Source of the DNA: Paenibacillus rhizosphaerae
GTDB lineage: Bacteria; Bacillota; Bacilli; Paenibacillales; Paenibacillaceae
Direction: 5' to 3'
Assembly (NCBI RefSeq): GCF_014192015.1
Contig: NZ_JACHXJ010000007.1
Span: forward strand, 124,001-188,000
Length of the DNA: 64,000 nucleotides
Every line of letters starts with the position of its first letter. The first letter of the stretch is position 1. A program made the position numbers and the translations under genes. The notes below the pieces were generated by a model. It made no database searches, had not been told where the DNA came from, and saw only the letters and a program-made list of their open reading frames with translations. Below are positions 17,422 to 26,301 of the stretch, piece after piece.

Positions 17422-19671
17422 ATGATCAAAGAAGATGATATTCGCGTCGTCGGCGGAAGAGAAAAAAATCTGAAGGGAATTCATGTGACGATCCCCAAAA
17501 AGCAAATTACGGTCTTTGTAGGCGTATCCGGCTCCGGCAAATCGGCGCTTGTCTTCGATACGATCGCAGCGGAATCGCAGCGGCAATTCAACGAATCGTA
17601 CTCCAGCTTCATTCGCAACCGGCTCCCTCATTACGGGCAGCCGGAGGTGGATGCCATTGAGCATTTACCGGCGGTTATTGTCATGAATCAAAAAAGGATC
17701 GGCGGGAATGCGAGATCTACCGTGGGCACGGTTACGGATATTTACGCGCTGCTGCGGCTGTTGTTTTCCCGGATCGGAACTCCTTTCGTTGGGTATTCCG
17801 ACGTGTTTTCCTTTAACAACCCTCAAGGCATGTGTCCGGACTGTGAAGGCTTGGGGAAAGTGAAAGACATCAACGTCGACCGGTTGATCGATAGGGAAAA
17901 ATCACTTAACGAGGGGGCTATTCTGTTCCCAACATTCATGCCCGGCGACGTCAGGTGGAAAAGGTATGTCTGCACCGGCCTGTTCGATAACGACAAAAAG
18001 CTGAAGGATTATACGGATGAGGAGATGGACACGCTGCTCCATCAAAGCGGGTTCAAGCCGCCAAGTCCAACGGAGGGGTGGCCGCCGACGTCTCTCTATG
18101 AAGGGGTCATTCCGCGCATAAAACGTACGTTTCTATATAAAGATTCGAGAGATGCTAAAAGATATAGAGAGGCGATCGACCGCATCGTGAGCGAGAAGCT
18201 GTGCGCTTCATGCCGCGGCGGCCGTCTGAACCCGCGCGTGTTGTCCTGCAAAATTAACGGAAAGAGCATTGCCGATTGCGCGGCTATGCAAGTCAGCGAG
18301 CTTATCGGGTTTATACGTTCCATCCGCGAGCCCGAAGTACAGACGGTGACGGACGCGATCGTAAAGCGCCTGGAAAATTTGCTGGCGGTTGGCCTTGGGT
18401 ATTTAAGCATGAGTCGCGAAACGCCCAGCTTGTCGGGCGGTGAATCGCAGCGGATCAAGATGGTGCGTCAGCTCGGCAGCAGCTTATCCGATTTGCTGTA
18501 TATTTTTGACGAACCCAGCATTGGGCTTCATCCGCATGATGTCCACACCATCAACCAATTGCTTAAGCAGCTGCGGGATAAAGGCAACACCGTCCTGATT
18601 GTAGAGCATGATCCGGATGTGATCCAGATCGCCGATTACATTGTGGAGATGGGGCCGCGCGCCGGAACCCGCGGTGGAGAGGTTGTATTCCAGGGGAGCT
18701 TTCACCAACTGCTGTCGTCCCCAACATTAACCGCCAAGTACTTAAATCGTAACCTCGCTTTCAAAATGGAGATCAGGAAGCCCAGCGGCTGGCTCGCCAT
18801 CGAGCATGCGACTATGAATAATCTCAAAGATATCAGCGTTCAAATTCCGGCCGGCGTGATGACCGTTGTTACCGGAGTGGCGGGATCCGGGAAAAGCACG
18901 CTGATCCGTCAAGTTCTTCCGAGGTACTATCCCGAGGCGATTTTCATTGACCAGGGAGCGATCCACGCCTCCAACCGGTCCAATCTGGCCACCTATACGG
19001 ACATCTTCGACACAATCCGGACTTTGTTCGCCAAGGAAAATCGCGTCAACGCTTCGCTGTTCAGCTTCAACTCCGAAGGGGCTTGTCCCCACTGCAAGGG
19101 CTTGGGGATCATATCGACCGATCTCGCGTTTATGGATACGGTCTCCAGCATCTGCGAAGCATGCGAGGGAAAGCGTTATACAAAACAGGTTCTGTCCTAT
19201 CGTTTCCGCGGGAAAAGCATCAGCGACGTCCTGGCGATGACCGTGGAGGATGCGCTCAACGTATTTCATGAAAAGGAAATTGAAACGCCGCTCAAAAGAT
19301 TAAAGGAAGTAGGTCTCGGCTATTTATCCTTGGGACAACCTCTGAGTACGTTGTCGGGCGGCGAATTGCAGCGGGCCAAGCTGGCCGCAGAGCTGGAAGG
19401 AGAGGGGACCCTGTATGTTCTGGACGAGCCGACCACCGGACTGCATATGTCTGACGTCGAGCTCCTGATCGGCCTCATGAACCGCCTCGTTGAGCGGGGC
19501 AGCACCTTGATCGTGATCGAGCACAATTTGCAGGTGATCCGTCAGGCCGACTGGATGATCGATCTCGGTCCCGGGGCCGGTGAAGAAGGCGGCCAGGTGA
19601 TGTTTGAAGGCATACCGAAAGATAGCATCGATTGCAGCGCCTCGATCACTGGAAGATATTTAAGGCTTTAG
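17422..19671 (+). CDS. UvrA-like ABC ATPase (UvrA paralogue, drug-resistance/DNA-repair type)
   Basis: A 749-residue protein with two UvrA-type nucleotide-binding domains. The first has Walker A GVSGSGKS and signature LSGGESQR with DEPSIGLHPHD; the second has GVAGSGKST, LSGGELQR and DEPTTGLH. The CPDCEGLGKV and CPHCKGLGII zinc-binding elements are recognisable. It is well short of housekeeping UvrA (about 940-960 residues), so it is a UvrA2/DrrC-like paralogue. Such proteins bind damaged or drug-adducted DNA and may give resistance to DNA-targeting compounds. The ATG at 17422 follows GAGGAGG. Earlier in-frame codons would run into the divergent regulator gene. Confidence 0.85.
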   Translation: MIKEDDIRVVGGREKNLKGIHVTIPKKQITVFVGVSGSGKSALVFDTIAAESQRQFNESYSSFIRNRLPHYGQPEVDAIEHLPAVIVMNQKRIGGNARSTVGTVTDIYALLRLLFSRIGTPFVGYSDVFSFNNPQGMCPDCEGLGKVKDINVDRLIDREKSLNEGAILFPTFMPGDVRWKRYVCTGLFDNDKKLKDYTDEEMDTLLHQSGFKPPSPTEGWPPTSLYEGVIPRIKRTFLYKDSRDAKRYREAIDRIVSEKLCASCRGGRLNPRVLSCKINGKSIADCAAMQVSELIGFIRSIREPEVQTVTDAIVKRLENLLAVGLGYLSMSRETPSLSGGESQRIKMVRQLGSSLSDLLYIFDEPSIGLHPHDVHTINQLLKQLRDKGNTVLIVEHDPDVIQIADYIVEMGPRAGTRGGEVVFQGSFHQLLSSPTLTAKYLNRNLAFKMEIRKPSGWLAIEHATMNNLKDISVQIPAGVMTVVTGVAGSGKSTLIRQVLPRYYPEAIFIDQGAIHASNRSNLATYTDIFDTIRTLFAKENRVNASLFSFNSEGACPHCKGLGIISTDLAFMDTVSSICEACEGKRYTKQVLSYRFRGKSISDVLAMTVEDALNVFHEKEIETPLKRLKEVGLGYLSLGQPLSTLSGGELQRAKLAAELEGEGTLYVLDEPTTGLHMSDVELLIGLMNRLVERGSTLIVIEHNLQVIRQADWMIDLGPGAGEEGGQVMFEGIPKDSIDCSASITGRYLRL

Positions 19672-19738
19672 CGGGGATGTTTGGTTCAAGGGATGCAGGG
19701 TTCAAATGTGCCGAAGGAAATTCACAGTTAAAGGAGGA

Positions 19739-19772
19739 CCCGACGATTCTATGAATCGTCGGGATTTTTTTT
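19739..19772 (+). terminator. Terminator of the UvrA-like gene
   Basis: A perfect 11-bp stem, CCCGACGATTC with GAATCGTCGGG, around a 3-nt loop is followed by eight T residues. Confidence 0.92.
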
Positions 19773-20160
19773 GGTCTGAGAAAATGTAGGCTTCAGAAGA
19801 TACGGGCTTCCTCATGTCGTAAAAGAATTTTCGATAAAACGCGGCCTGGCTTCTTACAAGGATGCTGATGAAACTTTCTTAGGTCTGTTACTCCTGCAAC
19901 AGCTGCACCTGGAGGAAAAGGGGATTGAGGCGTAAAGTTTACGTGCCGCCTTTGAATTCGTGTTGTGACCACCAATTAAAATCCCAAACAACATGAATTC
20001 AACAGCGGCTGAAGCCCAATGCCCGTTCCTCCCGCGCGCGAAAAGTCGAAGTAACGGCCCGCTCTTCCCACGGGTTCTCCGAACCCGCCCATCCGAATCC
20101 ATGCGTTCCCCCTGAAAATTGGGTAAATACATTCCAAGAGATTTTTCATCCGTTGAACAT
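19773..20160. other. Intergenic stretch without a supported gene
   Basis: I see no open frame with a ribosome site and protein-like composition on either strand. The only local symmetry I noticed is CGTAAA-G-TTTACG near 19934-19946. It presumably holds the promoter and long leader of the following membrane protein gene. Confidence 0.5.
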
Positions 20161-20216
20161 AAAGGAGGTGCTCCTTATCCTGGCCGCTCACCGCCGCCCG
20201 AGGCGCAGGGTAAGGA
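20161..20216 (+). promoter_or_regulatory. Leader with two mutually exclusive hairpins over the ribosome site
   Basis: Hairpin A pairs AAGGAG (20162-20167) with CTCCTT (20171-20176). Hairpin B pairs CCTTATCCTG (20173-20182) with CAGGGTAAGG (20206-20215), ten pairs including one G-T. The arms share 20173-20176, so only one can form. Hairpin B buries AAGGA, the ribosome site of the GTG start at 20223, while hairpin A leaves it free. The AAAGGAGG at 20161-20168 has no start codon at a usable distance. The design suggests translational control of the downstream transporter-like gene. Confidence 0.5.
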
Positions 20217-20222
20217 AATGCT

Positions 20223-21566
20223 GTGGAAATTGTGAAAATTATATTCGTTGTTCTGCTCATCGCATTGACCGCGTTCTTCGTCGCCTCCGAATATTCGGTG
20301 ATCCGGGTCCGAGTGTCCCGCATTAATCAATTGGTGACCGAAGGCAATAAAAACGCCCGTGCGGTCAAACATATCATTTCCCGCCTGGACGAGTTTCTGT
20401 CCGCCTGCCAGCTCGGAACGACGCTGACCTCGATGGCTCTCGGCTGGCTGGGGGAATCCACCGTGGAGCGGCTGATCCATCCGCTGTTTGAGCTCATGCA
20501 TACACCCGAGTCGGTGGAGAGCATCGTGTCGTTCATTATCGCCTTTTTGATCCTGACCTACTTTGAGGTGGTGATCGGGGAGCTCGTGCCGAAAAGCTTT
20601 GCGATCCAGATCGCTGAACCGATGGCATTGTTTTTTGCCCGTCCGCTGATCGTTTTTTACAAAATCACGTATCCCTTCAACTGGGTTCTGAGCCGTTCCT
20701 CGCGCTTCATTACCGGCATCTTCGGGGTTAAGCCCATATCGGAGGAAGATGCTGCGTTAAGCGAAGCAGAGCTCCGTTTTGCGCTCACCGAGGGGTACCG
20801 CAGCGGCGAAATTACGCCAACCGAGTACCGCTACCTGAACAACGTCTTTGATTTCGACGAGCGGGATGCACGGGAAATCATGGTGCCGCGGACTTCCATC
20901 CGTTACGTTTCCCACGATGCGACAGTCCGGGATGTCCTGGATGTCATCGAGAGCAAAACGTTCAATTACCTGCCGGTTGCGGTAGATGGCGATAAGGACC
21001 GTGTAACCGGGATTATCCACGTTAAGGAAATGCTGCATCAGGTCGTCCGGCGTGTAACCGGCGAAGACGAGAAGATCACGCCTTTTATCCGCCCGGTTCT
21101 GCAGGTCATTGAGACCGTTCAGGCGAGAGATCTGCTGGCCCAGATGCAAAAAGCGGGTATCCATATGGCGGTGCTGATGGACGAGTACGGGGGTACGTCG
21201 GGTCTGGTCACGATGGAGGATATTCTGGAGGAAATCGTCGGAGATATTCCTTCGGGCTCCGGCGGCCCGCAGCCAGCGGGATCCGGCCTGATCACGAAGC
21301 TGGAGGACAACCGCTACCGCTTTCAGCCGCAAGCCCTCATCCATGACGTGAACAAAAAGCTGGGGACCAATATCCCGGCGGGGGACGAAGTGTACACGAT
21401 CGGCGGCTGGCTGTTGTCCGAAAAGTTCGATCTTGCCGAAGGGGACGTCATCCGGCAGGACGACTGCGAATTTGCCATCCGGCGCATGGAAGGTCCGCTG
21501 ATCCGGGAGATCGAGGTCGTTAAACACGAACCCGAGCCGGAGCTGCCGGAAGCAGGGGAGGACTAA
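20223..21566 (+). CDS. CNNM/CorC-type membrane protein (DUF21-CBS-CorC/HlyC)
   Basis: A 447-residue protein of the hemolysin-C/CorC family. The N-terminal DUF21 domain (about 1-190) has four hydrophobic segments, including FFVASEYSVIRVR and LVPKSFAIQIAEPMALFFA. A CBS pair follows (about 210-335) with VPRTSIRYVS and MDEYGGTSGLVTMEDILEE, then a C-terminal CorC_HlyC domain (about 350-435). Members move or regulate Mg2+/Co2+ or Na+ across the membrane. The GTG start is read from AAGGA; an in-frame TAA at 20211 rules out a longer N-terminus. The leader can form competing hairpins, so ion-dependent control is plausible but unproven. Confidence 0.88.
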   Translation: MEIVKIIFVVLLIALTAFFVASEYSVIRVRVSRINQLVTEGNKNARAVKHIISRLDEFLSACQLGTTLTSMALGWLGESTVERLIHPLFELMHTPESVESIVSFIIAFLILTYFEVVIGELVPKSFAIQIAEPMALFFARPLIVFYKITYPFNWVLSRSSRFITGIFGVKPISEEDAALSEAELRFALTEGYRSGEITPTEYRYLNNVFDFDERDAREIMVPRTSIRYVSHDATVRDVLDVIESKTFNYLPVAVDGDKDRVTGIIHVKEMLHQVVRRVTGEDEKITPFIRPVLQVIETVQARDLLAQMQKAGIHMAVLMDEYGGTSGLVTMEDILEEIVGDIPSGSGGPQPAGSGLITKLEDNRYRFQPQALIHDVNKKLGTNIPAGDEVYTIGGWLLSEKFDLAEGDVIRQDDCEFAIRRMEGPLIREIEVVKHEPEPELPEAGED

Positions 21567-21628
21567 CGGTTTGAGTTTTGGAGTTTGATGCAGAGGTGAG
21601 CATGGGAGTGACGAAGACAAACGAAAGA

Positions 21629-21659
21629 GGGCCTTCCGGGACAGCCGGAGGCCTTTTCT
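21629..21659. terminator. Terminator between convergent genes
   Basis: GGCCT-T-CCGG pairs with CCGG-AGGCC, nine pairs with one bulged base, followed by TTTTCTT. It serves the CNNM-type gene and perhaps the facing regulator gene. Confidence 0.7.
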
Positions 21660-21663
21660 TGCT

Positions 21664-22503
21664 CTAAAAACCCTCATTCACTTTCCGCACCATCTCCCCC
21701 AGCCGCTCATACGTCGCCGGACTTGCCGAATACACCATCAGCTGAAGATCCGGGCTTCCCGAAGGCTGGAGATTAATATATTCGAATTCCAGCGGGCCGA
21801 TCCCCGCGATCTCCCACCGTTTATAACAATCCGACGCCTGACTGATGTCCTGGCGGCCCCAGTAGAACCGAAACGGTTCACTCGTTTCCAGCAGCTCCTG
21901 AATAAGCGCCTGCACATCGGGATCTCCTGGGTAGCGGGCACAATCCGCCCGGAACCTTGCAATCATGACCTGCACTTTCTCGTCCCGCTCCGTGTCGTTC
22001 ATGCGCAAAATGGATTCAGTCAGGAAGCGTATCAGCCAGTTCGGCCGAGCGGCATGGTCCGTGAACGCGGGTAGATCGAATACGAGCTCGGCGGCGCGGT
22101 TCCATACGAGCAGATCCCATTTTCGGTCTATGACCAGCGCCGGATTCGGGTCTAGGGACCGGACTGTTCTCTCCAGCCCGGCAGGCAGTAACGGTGTTTC
22201 ATTCCTTCCCGCGGAATCCTGCGCTTTGACAAGTCGATACAGATACTGCCGCTCATATTCATTCAGCTTCAATGCCCGGGCCAGGCTGTCCAGCACCTGG
22301 TCGGACGGATTCGTCTGCCGGCCCTGCTCGAGCGCGGTATACCACGAAATACCGATATGCGCGAGCTGAGCCACTTCTTCACGGCGGAGTCCCGGGGTCC
22401 GGCGCCTGCCCTGCGAGGGTAAGCCCACATCCGATGGATGCAGCTGTTCCCGGCGTGCGCGCAAAAACGCGCCCAATGTGAATCCGGCCGATGCTTCATT
22501 CAT
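21664..22503 (-). CDS. XRE-family regulator with MmyB-like ligand-binding domain
   Basis: A 279-residue regulator. The N-terminal helix-turn-helix (about 10-85) has RRRTPGLRREEVAQLAHIG and ISWYTALEQGRQTNPSDQVL, a hallmark of this subfamily. The MLTR domain (about 105-275) reads LDPNPALVIDRKWDLLVWN and the terminal LMVYSASPATYERLGEM. Such proteins usually control an adjacent, divergently transcribed oxidoreductase gene, and an SDR gene lies divergently 170 bp away. MLTR domains are thought to bind a small hydrophobic ligand. The start ATG is preceded by AAGGAGG. Confidence 0.88.
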   Translation of the reverse strand: MNEASAGFTLGAFLRARREQLHPSDVGLPSQGRRRTPGLRREEVAQLAHIGISWYTALEQGRQTNPSDQVLDSLARALKLNEYERQYLYRLVKAQDSAGRNETPLLPAGLERTVRSLDPNPALVIDRKWDLLVWNRAAELVFDLPAFTDHAARPNWLIRFLTESILRMNDTERDEKVQVMIARFRADCARYPGDPDVQALIQELLETSEPFRFYWGRQDISQASDCYKRWEIAGIGPLEFEYINLQPSGSPDLQLMVYSASPATYERLGEMVRKVNEGF

Positions 22504-22673
22504 GTGGCAAAACCTCCTTATCCTGACACTGCCAATGGTACGTTACGCACAGGAGGGCAGCGCTTTTTCGAATGATTCATAATGTTGGAGAACGACCTTC
22601 CGGATGCCTAGTTGGATGTATCGACCCGGGATAGGGCCCGGCGGCGTTACGACTGTAAGGAGGAATCGAGCGT

Positions 22674-23615
22674 ATGATCATGATTACCGGAGGGATGGGC
22701 TTCATCGGCCTCCATGCGGCTCGCGCGCTCCTTGATCTCGGCGAAGACGTTATCATTACCCGTTATCGAGAGGACCGGCTGCCGTCTTTTCTTGCCCCTT
22801 ACTTGAACAAAAGGCTGTTTATCGAAACGGTGGACGTGCTTCAAGCGGAATCCCTGCTGGGAGCAGGAAAAAAGCACGCGGTCACCGGGCTTATGCATCT
22901 GGCGTCCCCGCGTATGAATGTGCCGGCCGCTGATGGGATGCAGCAAACCTTACAAAGCCTGCTCCATGTCCTGGATGCCGGCAGCCGGTTAAAGGTGAGA
23001 CGTGTCGTCCTTGCCAGTTCCATCGCGGTGTATGCAGGAGTGGAGATGCCGCTGTGGCGGGAGGACGACGCTTTGCCGGTACAGGCTCCCTATCCGATGA
23101 CGGCTTACAAAAAAGTGACGGAGACGATAGGCGATTTTTATTCCCGGCAAACCGGACTAGAGGTGGTCAGCGCTCGCTTTTCCGCCTTTGGCCCACTGGC
23201 CCGCGGACTGTACTTCCTGCCGGCCCAGGCCGTCCATGCGGTCGTTAATGGCCAACCGCTGTCGTCTTATTTACGGGGCGGGCTGCTCCCCTGTGAAGAA
23301 GAAGGCATGGATGTTGCCTATGTCACGGATACGGCTGAGGCGTTGGCCCGGCTGCAGACGGCCCCATCTCTGGCTCATTCCGTCTATAACATCGGAACAG
23401 GGCGGGTAGTCACCTACAAACAGATGGTTGAAGCTGTTCTGCGAGTCGAACCGGACGCGAAAATAGAACTGCGGCCCGGGAAGGGAGACGGACCGCAGTA
23501 TCCCGCTATGGACATTTCCCGGATTCATGAGGAGCTGGGATGGCGGCCCCGATATACCCTGGACCTCGGGATTGCTGAATATGCGGCTTGGTTAAGGGAT
23601 GGTAACCCTTTTTAA
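22674..23615 (+). CDS. NAD-dependent epimerase/dehydratase family protein (extended SDR)
   Basis: A 313-residue extended short-chain dehydrogenase. The Rossmann motif is TGGMGFIGLHAARAL at residues 5-19, and the LMHLAS and VVLASSIAVYAG strands are typical. The catalytic region reads YPMTAYKKVTE and does not give a clean YxxxK motif, so activity or mechanism may differ from standard epimerases. No substrate can be assigned. The start follows TAAGGAGG by 10 nt. It is divergent from the XRE/MmyB-like regulator, which probably controls it together with the next SDR gene. Confidence 0.82.
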   Translation: MIMITGGMGFIGLHAARALLDLGEDVIITRYREDRLPSFLAPYLNKRLFIETVDVLQAESLLGAGKKHAVTGLMHLASPRMNVPAADGMQQTLQSLLHVLDAGSRLKVRRVVLASSIAVYAGVEMPLWREDDALPVQAPYPMTAYKKVTETIGDFYSRQTGLEVVSARFSAFGPLARGLYFLPAQAVHAVVNGQPLSSYLRGGLLPCEEEGMDVAYVTDTAEALARLQTAPSLAHSVYNIGTGRVVTYKQMVEAVLRVEPDAKIELRPGKGDGPQYPAMDISRIHEELGWRPRYTLDLGIAEYAAWLRDGNPF

Positions 23616-23660
23616 TCCAAAAGATGTATCTATATTATAACGATGAAAAGGAGTCATGAC

Positions 23661-24506
23661 ATGAACATTTTGGTCACTGGAGCAACCGGCCGCGTTGGAA
23701 GCCGCCTGGTGCCGCGGCTGTTGGATCAAGGCTATTCCGTCAGTGTACTGGTCCGTAACCCGGAGCATACCCGGGACCTTCAGCGCCTGGGCGCTGAAAT
23801 CATGATCGGCGATCTGCTGCAACCGCAAACTTTACAGGAGGCGGCCGCTCACAAAGACGCGATTGTCCATCTTGCGGCTGCATTTCGCGGCGTTGCCCCC
23901 GAGGTATCCCATGCCGTGAATATGGACGGGACGATCGCTTTAGCCGATGCGGCACTGGCTGAAGGCGTCCCGCGCTTCATTTATGCGAGTACCAATTTGG
24001 TGTACGGCCCCGGGACGGACGAACGGTATTTTAATGAAGAAGATCTTCCTGTTCCCATCAGTCCCTATCCGATCGCAAAAGCCGCCGCTGAACGCGAATT
24101 GCTGAATCTTTACCGCAGCCGGGGGCTGGGACTGTGCATACTTCGCCTGGCTTTTGTCTATGGAGACGGGGATCCTCACCTGGAGGAAGGGGTGCTGAAG
24201 TTCCGGCAGTGGCATCCGGCCCAGCGCATTCATTTGGTACATCAGGCGGATGTGGCGCAGGCTGTCATGTTGGGGATCGAATCTCCCCGGGCAAAGGGGC
24301 AGATTTTTAATGTGGCGGATGATCAGCCGGTCTCCGCGGCAGAAATCTTGAGCATGTACAACGAGACGATGCCGGACGATGCAGTCAGCCGGACTGTGGA
24401 TCCTTCATGGCTGCAGCTTGTCGATACGGCCAAAATCCGTGAGCAGCTGGAGTTCAGGCCCAATTACCCTTCACTGTACCGTGCGCTGAATGAAGGGGCC
24501 CTTTAG
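23661..24506 (+). CDS. NAD(P)-dependent oxidoreductase, extended SDR family
   Basis: A 281-residue protein with the motif TGATGRVGSRLVPRLL at its N-terminus, the strand HLAAAFRGVAPEV, the active-site serine region IYASTNLVYG and a clean YPIAK catalytic motif. The ATG at 23661 has AAAAGGAG 7-8 nt upstream; the ATG at 23643 overlaps that ribosome site and is rejected. It follows another SDR gene by 45 bp without a terminator, so both may act on one pathway, which the sequence does not reveal. Confidence 0.82.
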   Translation: MNILVTGATGRVGSRLVPRLLDQGYSVSVLVRNPEHTRDLQRLGAEIMIGDLLQPQTLQEAAAHKDAIVHLAAAFRGVAPEVSHAVNMDGTIALADAALAEGVPRFIYASTNLVYGPGTDERYFNEEDLPVPISPYPIAKAAAERELLNLYRSRGLGLCILRLAFVYGDGDPHLEEGVLKFRQWHPAQRIHLVHQADVAQAVMLGIESPRAKGQIFNVADDQPVSAAEILSMYNETMPDDAVSRTVDPSWLQLVDTAKIREQLEFRPNYPSLYRALNEGAL

Positions 24507-24560
24507 TTCATGCCTCCATCCATCAGCCCCCCTTCGCTTGCAATCCTCTTTTTTTGCCTA

Positions 24561-24626
24561 TACAATAAAATTGTATTGTTGTTGGAGAAATTAACCTCCA
24601 TTCTTTATAATTAGGGAAATTATCTC
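24561..24626 (+). promoter_or_regulatory. Promoter with inverted repeats upstream of the RpiR regulator
   Basis: TTGGAG (24582-24587), 18 nt, TATAAT (24606-24611) is a good sigma-A promoter. TACAAT-AAA-ATTGTA (24561-24575) is a perfect inverted repeat just upstream. GGAGAAATT near 24584 and AATTATCTCC near 24617-24626 form a second imperfect pair that flanks the -10. Either could be the operator for autoregulation. Confidence 0.5.
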
Positions 24627-24685
24627 CTAAAAGGATGCGGGTGGTTCACCGCGAACCGGCTTAAAAGAGGAAGGGGAAGATACAA

Positions 24686-25546
24686 GTGTCCATGGTGCAG
24701 GAAATGGGAAAGACCCTGCTGAGCATCCGCAGCCATCTGAACGGACTGACGAAAACCGAGCAGAAGGTGGCCCAGTACATTTTGGAGCATGCCCAGGATA
24801 TTATCTATGAATCGGTGACAGAGCTTGCCGAGAAGGCGGATGTTGGGGAAACGACGGTGCTCCGCTTCTGCCGCAAGCTGAAGTTTCAAGGCTTCCAGGA
24901 CTTCAAGCTGTCTTTGGCGCAGGATTTGGTGAAGCCGACGGACCATATTCATAAAGAGATTTCCGAGGATGACGACGCGGTCACGCTCAGCCAGAAAATC
25001 ATCGGCACGCATATCCAGACCCTTGACCAGACGCGTGAGCTGATCCATGGGGAGCAGCTGAGCAAGGCGATTGAGTGCCTACTAAGCGCTTCGTCCATCC
25101 ACTTCTTCGGGGTGGGGTCCTCGGGGCTGACGGCGATGCAGGGGGCTCACAGCTTTGCCCGGATCGGCAAGCGGAGTATGGCGGTCGCGGATACCCATTT
25201 TCAGGCGATGGGCGCTTCGCTAATGACGAGCAGCGACGTGGCCGTCGGCTTGTCTATCTCGGGCAGCACCAAGGATACGATCGACAATTTGAATTTGGCG
25301 AAAAAGGCGGGTGCCCGCATTATTGCCATTACGAGCAACGCCCGTTCCCCGATTACGAAGGTGGCGGACATCGTGTTGATTATGGTGGGCCGGGAGAATC
25401 CGCTTCAGGGAAGCTCTTTGTCGGCGAAAATGTCGCAGCTGGCCGTTATCGATATGCTGAACGTGGCCGTATCTTTGCGAATGAAGGATGATGCGCTGAA
25501 GTACCGGGAAATTACGGCCAAAGCGACATCCGATAAATTGTACTAA
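24686..25546 (+). CDS. RpiR-family transcriptional regulator (HTH_6 + SIS)
   Basis: A 286-residue regulator. The N-terminal HTH_6 domain (about 5-80) contains LTKTEQKVAQYILEH and VGETTVLRFCRKLKFQGFQDF, and the C-terminal SIS phosphosugar-binding domain (about 125-260) contains FFGVGSSGLTAMQG, GLSISGSTKDTIDNLNLAKK and ITSNARSPIT. RpiR proteins sense phosphosugars and control nearby sugar genes, but none adjoins this one, so its targets are elsewhere or it acts more broadly. The start could be GTG 24686 or ATG 24692; a G-rich ribosome site precedes both. Confidence 0.9.
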   Translation: MSMVQEMGKTLLSIRSHLNGLTKTEQKVAQYILEHAQDIIYESVTELAEKADVGETTVLRFCRKLKFQGFQDFKLSLAQDLVKPTDHIHKEISEDDDAVTLSQKIIGTHIQTLDQTRELIHGEQLSKAIECLLSASSIHFFGVGSSGLTAMQGAHSFARIGKRSMAVADTHFQAMGASLMTSSDVAVGLSISGSTKDTIDNLNLAKKAGARIIAITSNARSPITKVADIVLIMVGRENPLQGSSLSAKMSQLAVIDMLNVAVSLRMKDDALKYREITAKATSDKLY

Positions 25547-25570
25547 CCGGAAATAAAGGAGGGGATGAGG

Positions 25571-26086
25571 ATGTCCGAGGTACCGGATCATCTCGATGAT
25601 GGCTTGTCCATCCTGTTTATCGGCTTTAATCCCAGCCTGCGGTCCGGAGAAACCGGGCACCATTACGCCAACCCGCGGAACAATTTCTACCGTATTCTGC
25701 ACCGCTCGGGGCTGACGCCGAGACTGTACGATGCTTCGGAGGACCAGGATCTCCTGAAGCTCGGCTACGGTTTCACGAATATTGTGGCAAGACCGACCCG
25801 GGGTGTTGATGATATTGAGCGGCAGGAGTATGCGGAGGGAAGGGAGATTCTCCGGGAAAAACTGCGGCAGTACCTGCCGCGGATCGCCTGTTTTGTTGGT
25901 AAAGGCGTGTACACGGAATACAGCCGGCGCTCCAAGGTGGATTGGGGATTTCAGCCGGACCCCGTCATCCCGGAAATCCACGAGTTTGTGGCTCCCAGTT
26001 CAAGCGGACTCGTGCGGATGCCGATGGAGGAGATCGTCGGAATCTACCGCCGTCTGGCGGAATTTATAGAGAAGCAGGGATCCTGA
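25571..26086 (+). CDS. mug: Mismatch-specific uracil/thymine-DNA glycosylase, Mug/TDG type
   Basis: A 171-residue family-2 uracil-DNA glycosylase. The motif LFIGFNPSLRSGETGHHYANP carries GFNPS and the downstream asparagine-proline pair of the Mug/TDG active site, followed by NNFYRILHRSGLTP. The C-terminal motif PSSSGLVRMP corresponds to the base-flipping wedge (NPSGLSR-like). It removes U or other damaged pyrimidines opposite G and starts base-excision repair. The ATG at 25571 lies 7-8 nt after AAAGGAGG; the ATG at 25565 is too close to it. It follows the RpiR gene by 24 bp and is probably co-transcribed with it. Confidence 0.88.
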   Translation: MSEVPDHLDDGLSILFIGFNPSLRSGETGHHYANPRNNFYRILHRSGLTPRLYDASEDQDLLKLGYGFTNIVARPTRGVDDIERQEYAEGREILREKLRQYLPRIACFVGKGVYTEYSRRSKVDWGFQPDPVIPEIHEFVAPSSSGLVRMPMEEIVGIYRRLAEFIEKQGS

Positions 26087-26119
26087 ACTTGCACCGACCC
26101 ATCGGGGCAGGCGAAGCTC

Positions 26120-26141
26120 GCAGGAAGCCCTGCTTTTTTTT
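26120..26141 (+). terminator. Terminator after the DNA glycosylase gene
   Basis: GCAGG-AAGC-CCTGC is a short GC-rich hairpin followed directly by eight T residues. Confidence 0.7.
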
Positions 26142-26301
26142 GCGTTCAAAACCTGCAGATAACGAGGCAAGTGTACATGAGGGGACTCGGATAGTTCCCA
26201 CTGTCCTTTCATCTACATATAAGTAGAATAAGGTGCTGAGCATGAAGACAGCCGGCACAGCCTTTGCAGCGTGACACCTCAGATAATGGAGGATTTCCAA
26301 C

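Noticed and set aside
19773-20160. M-box magnesium riboswitch before the CNNM/CorC-type gene
   Set aside because: None of the conserved M-box segments could be found; the control element near the start is a different two-hairpin structure.
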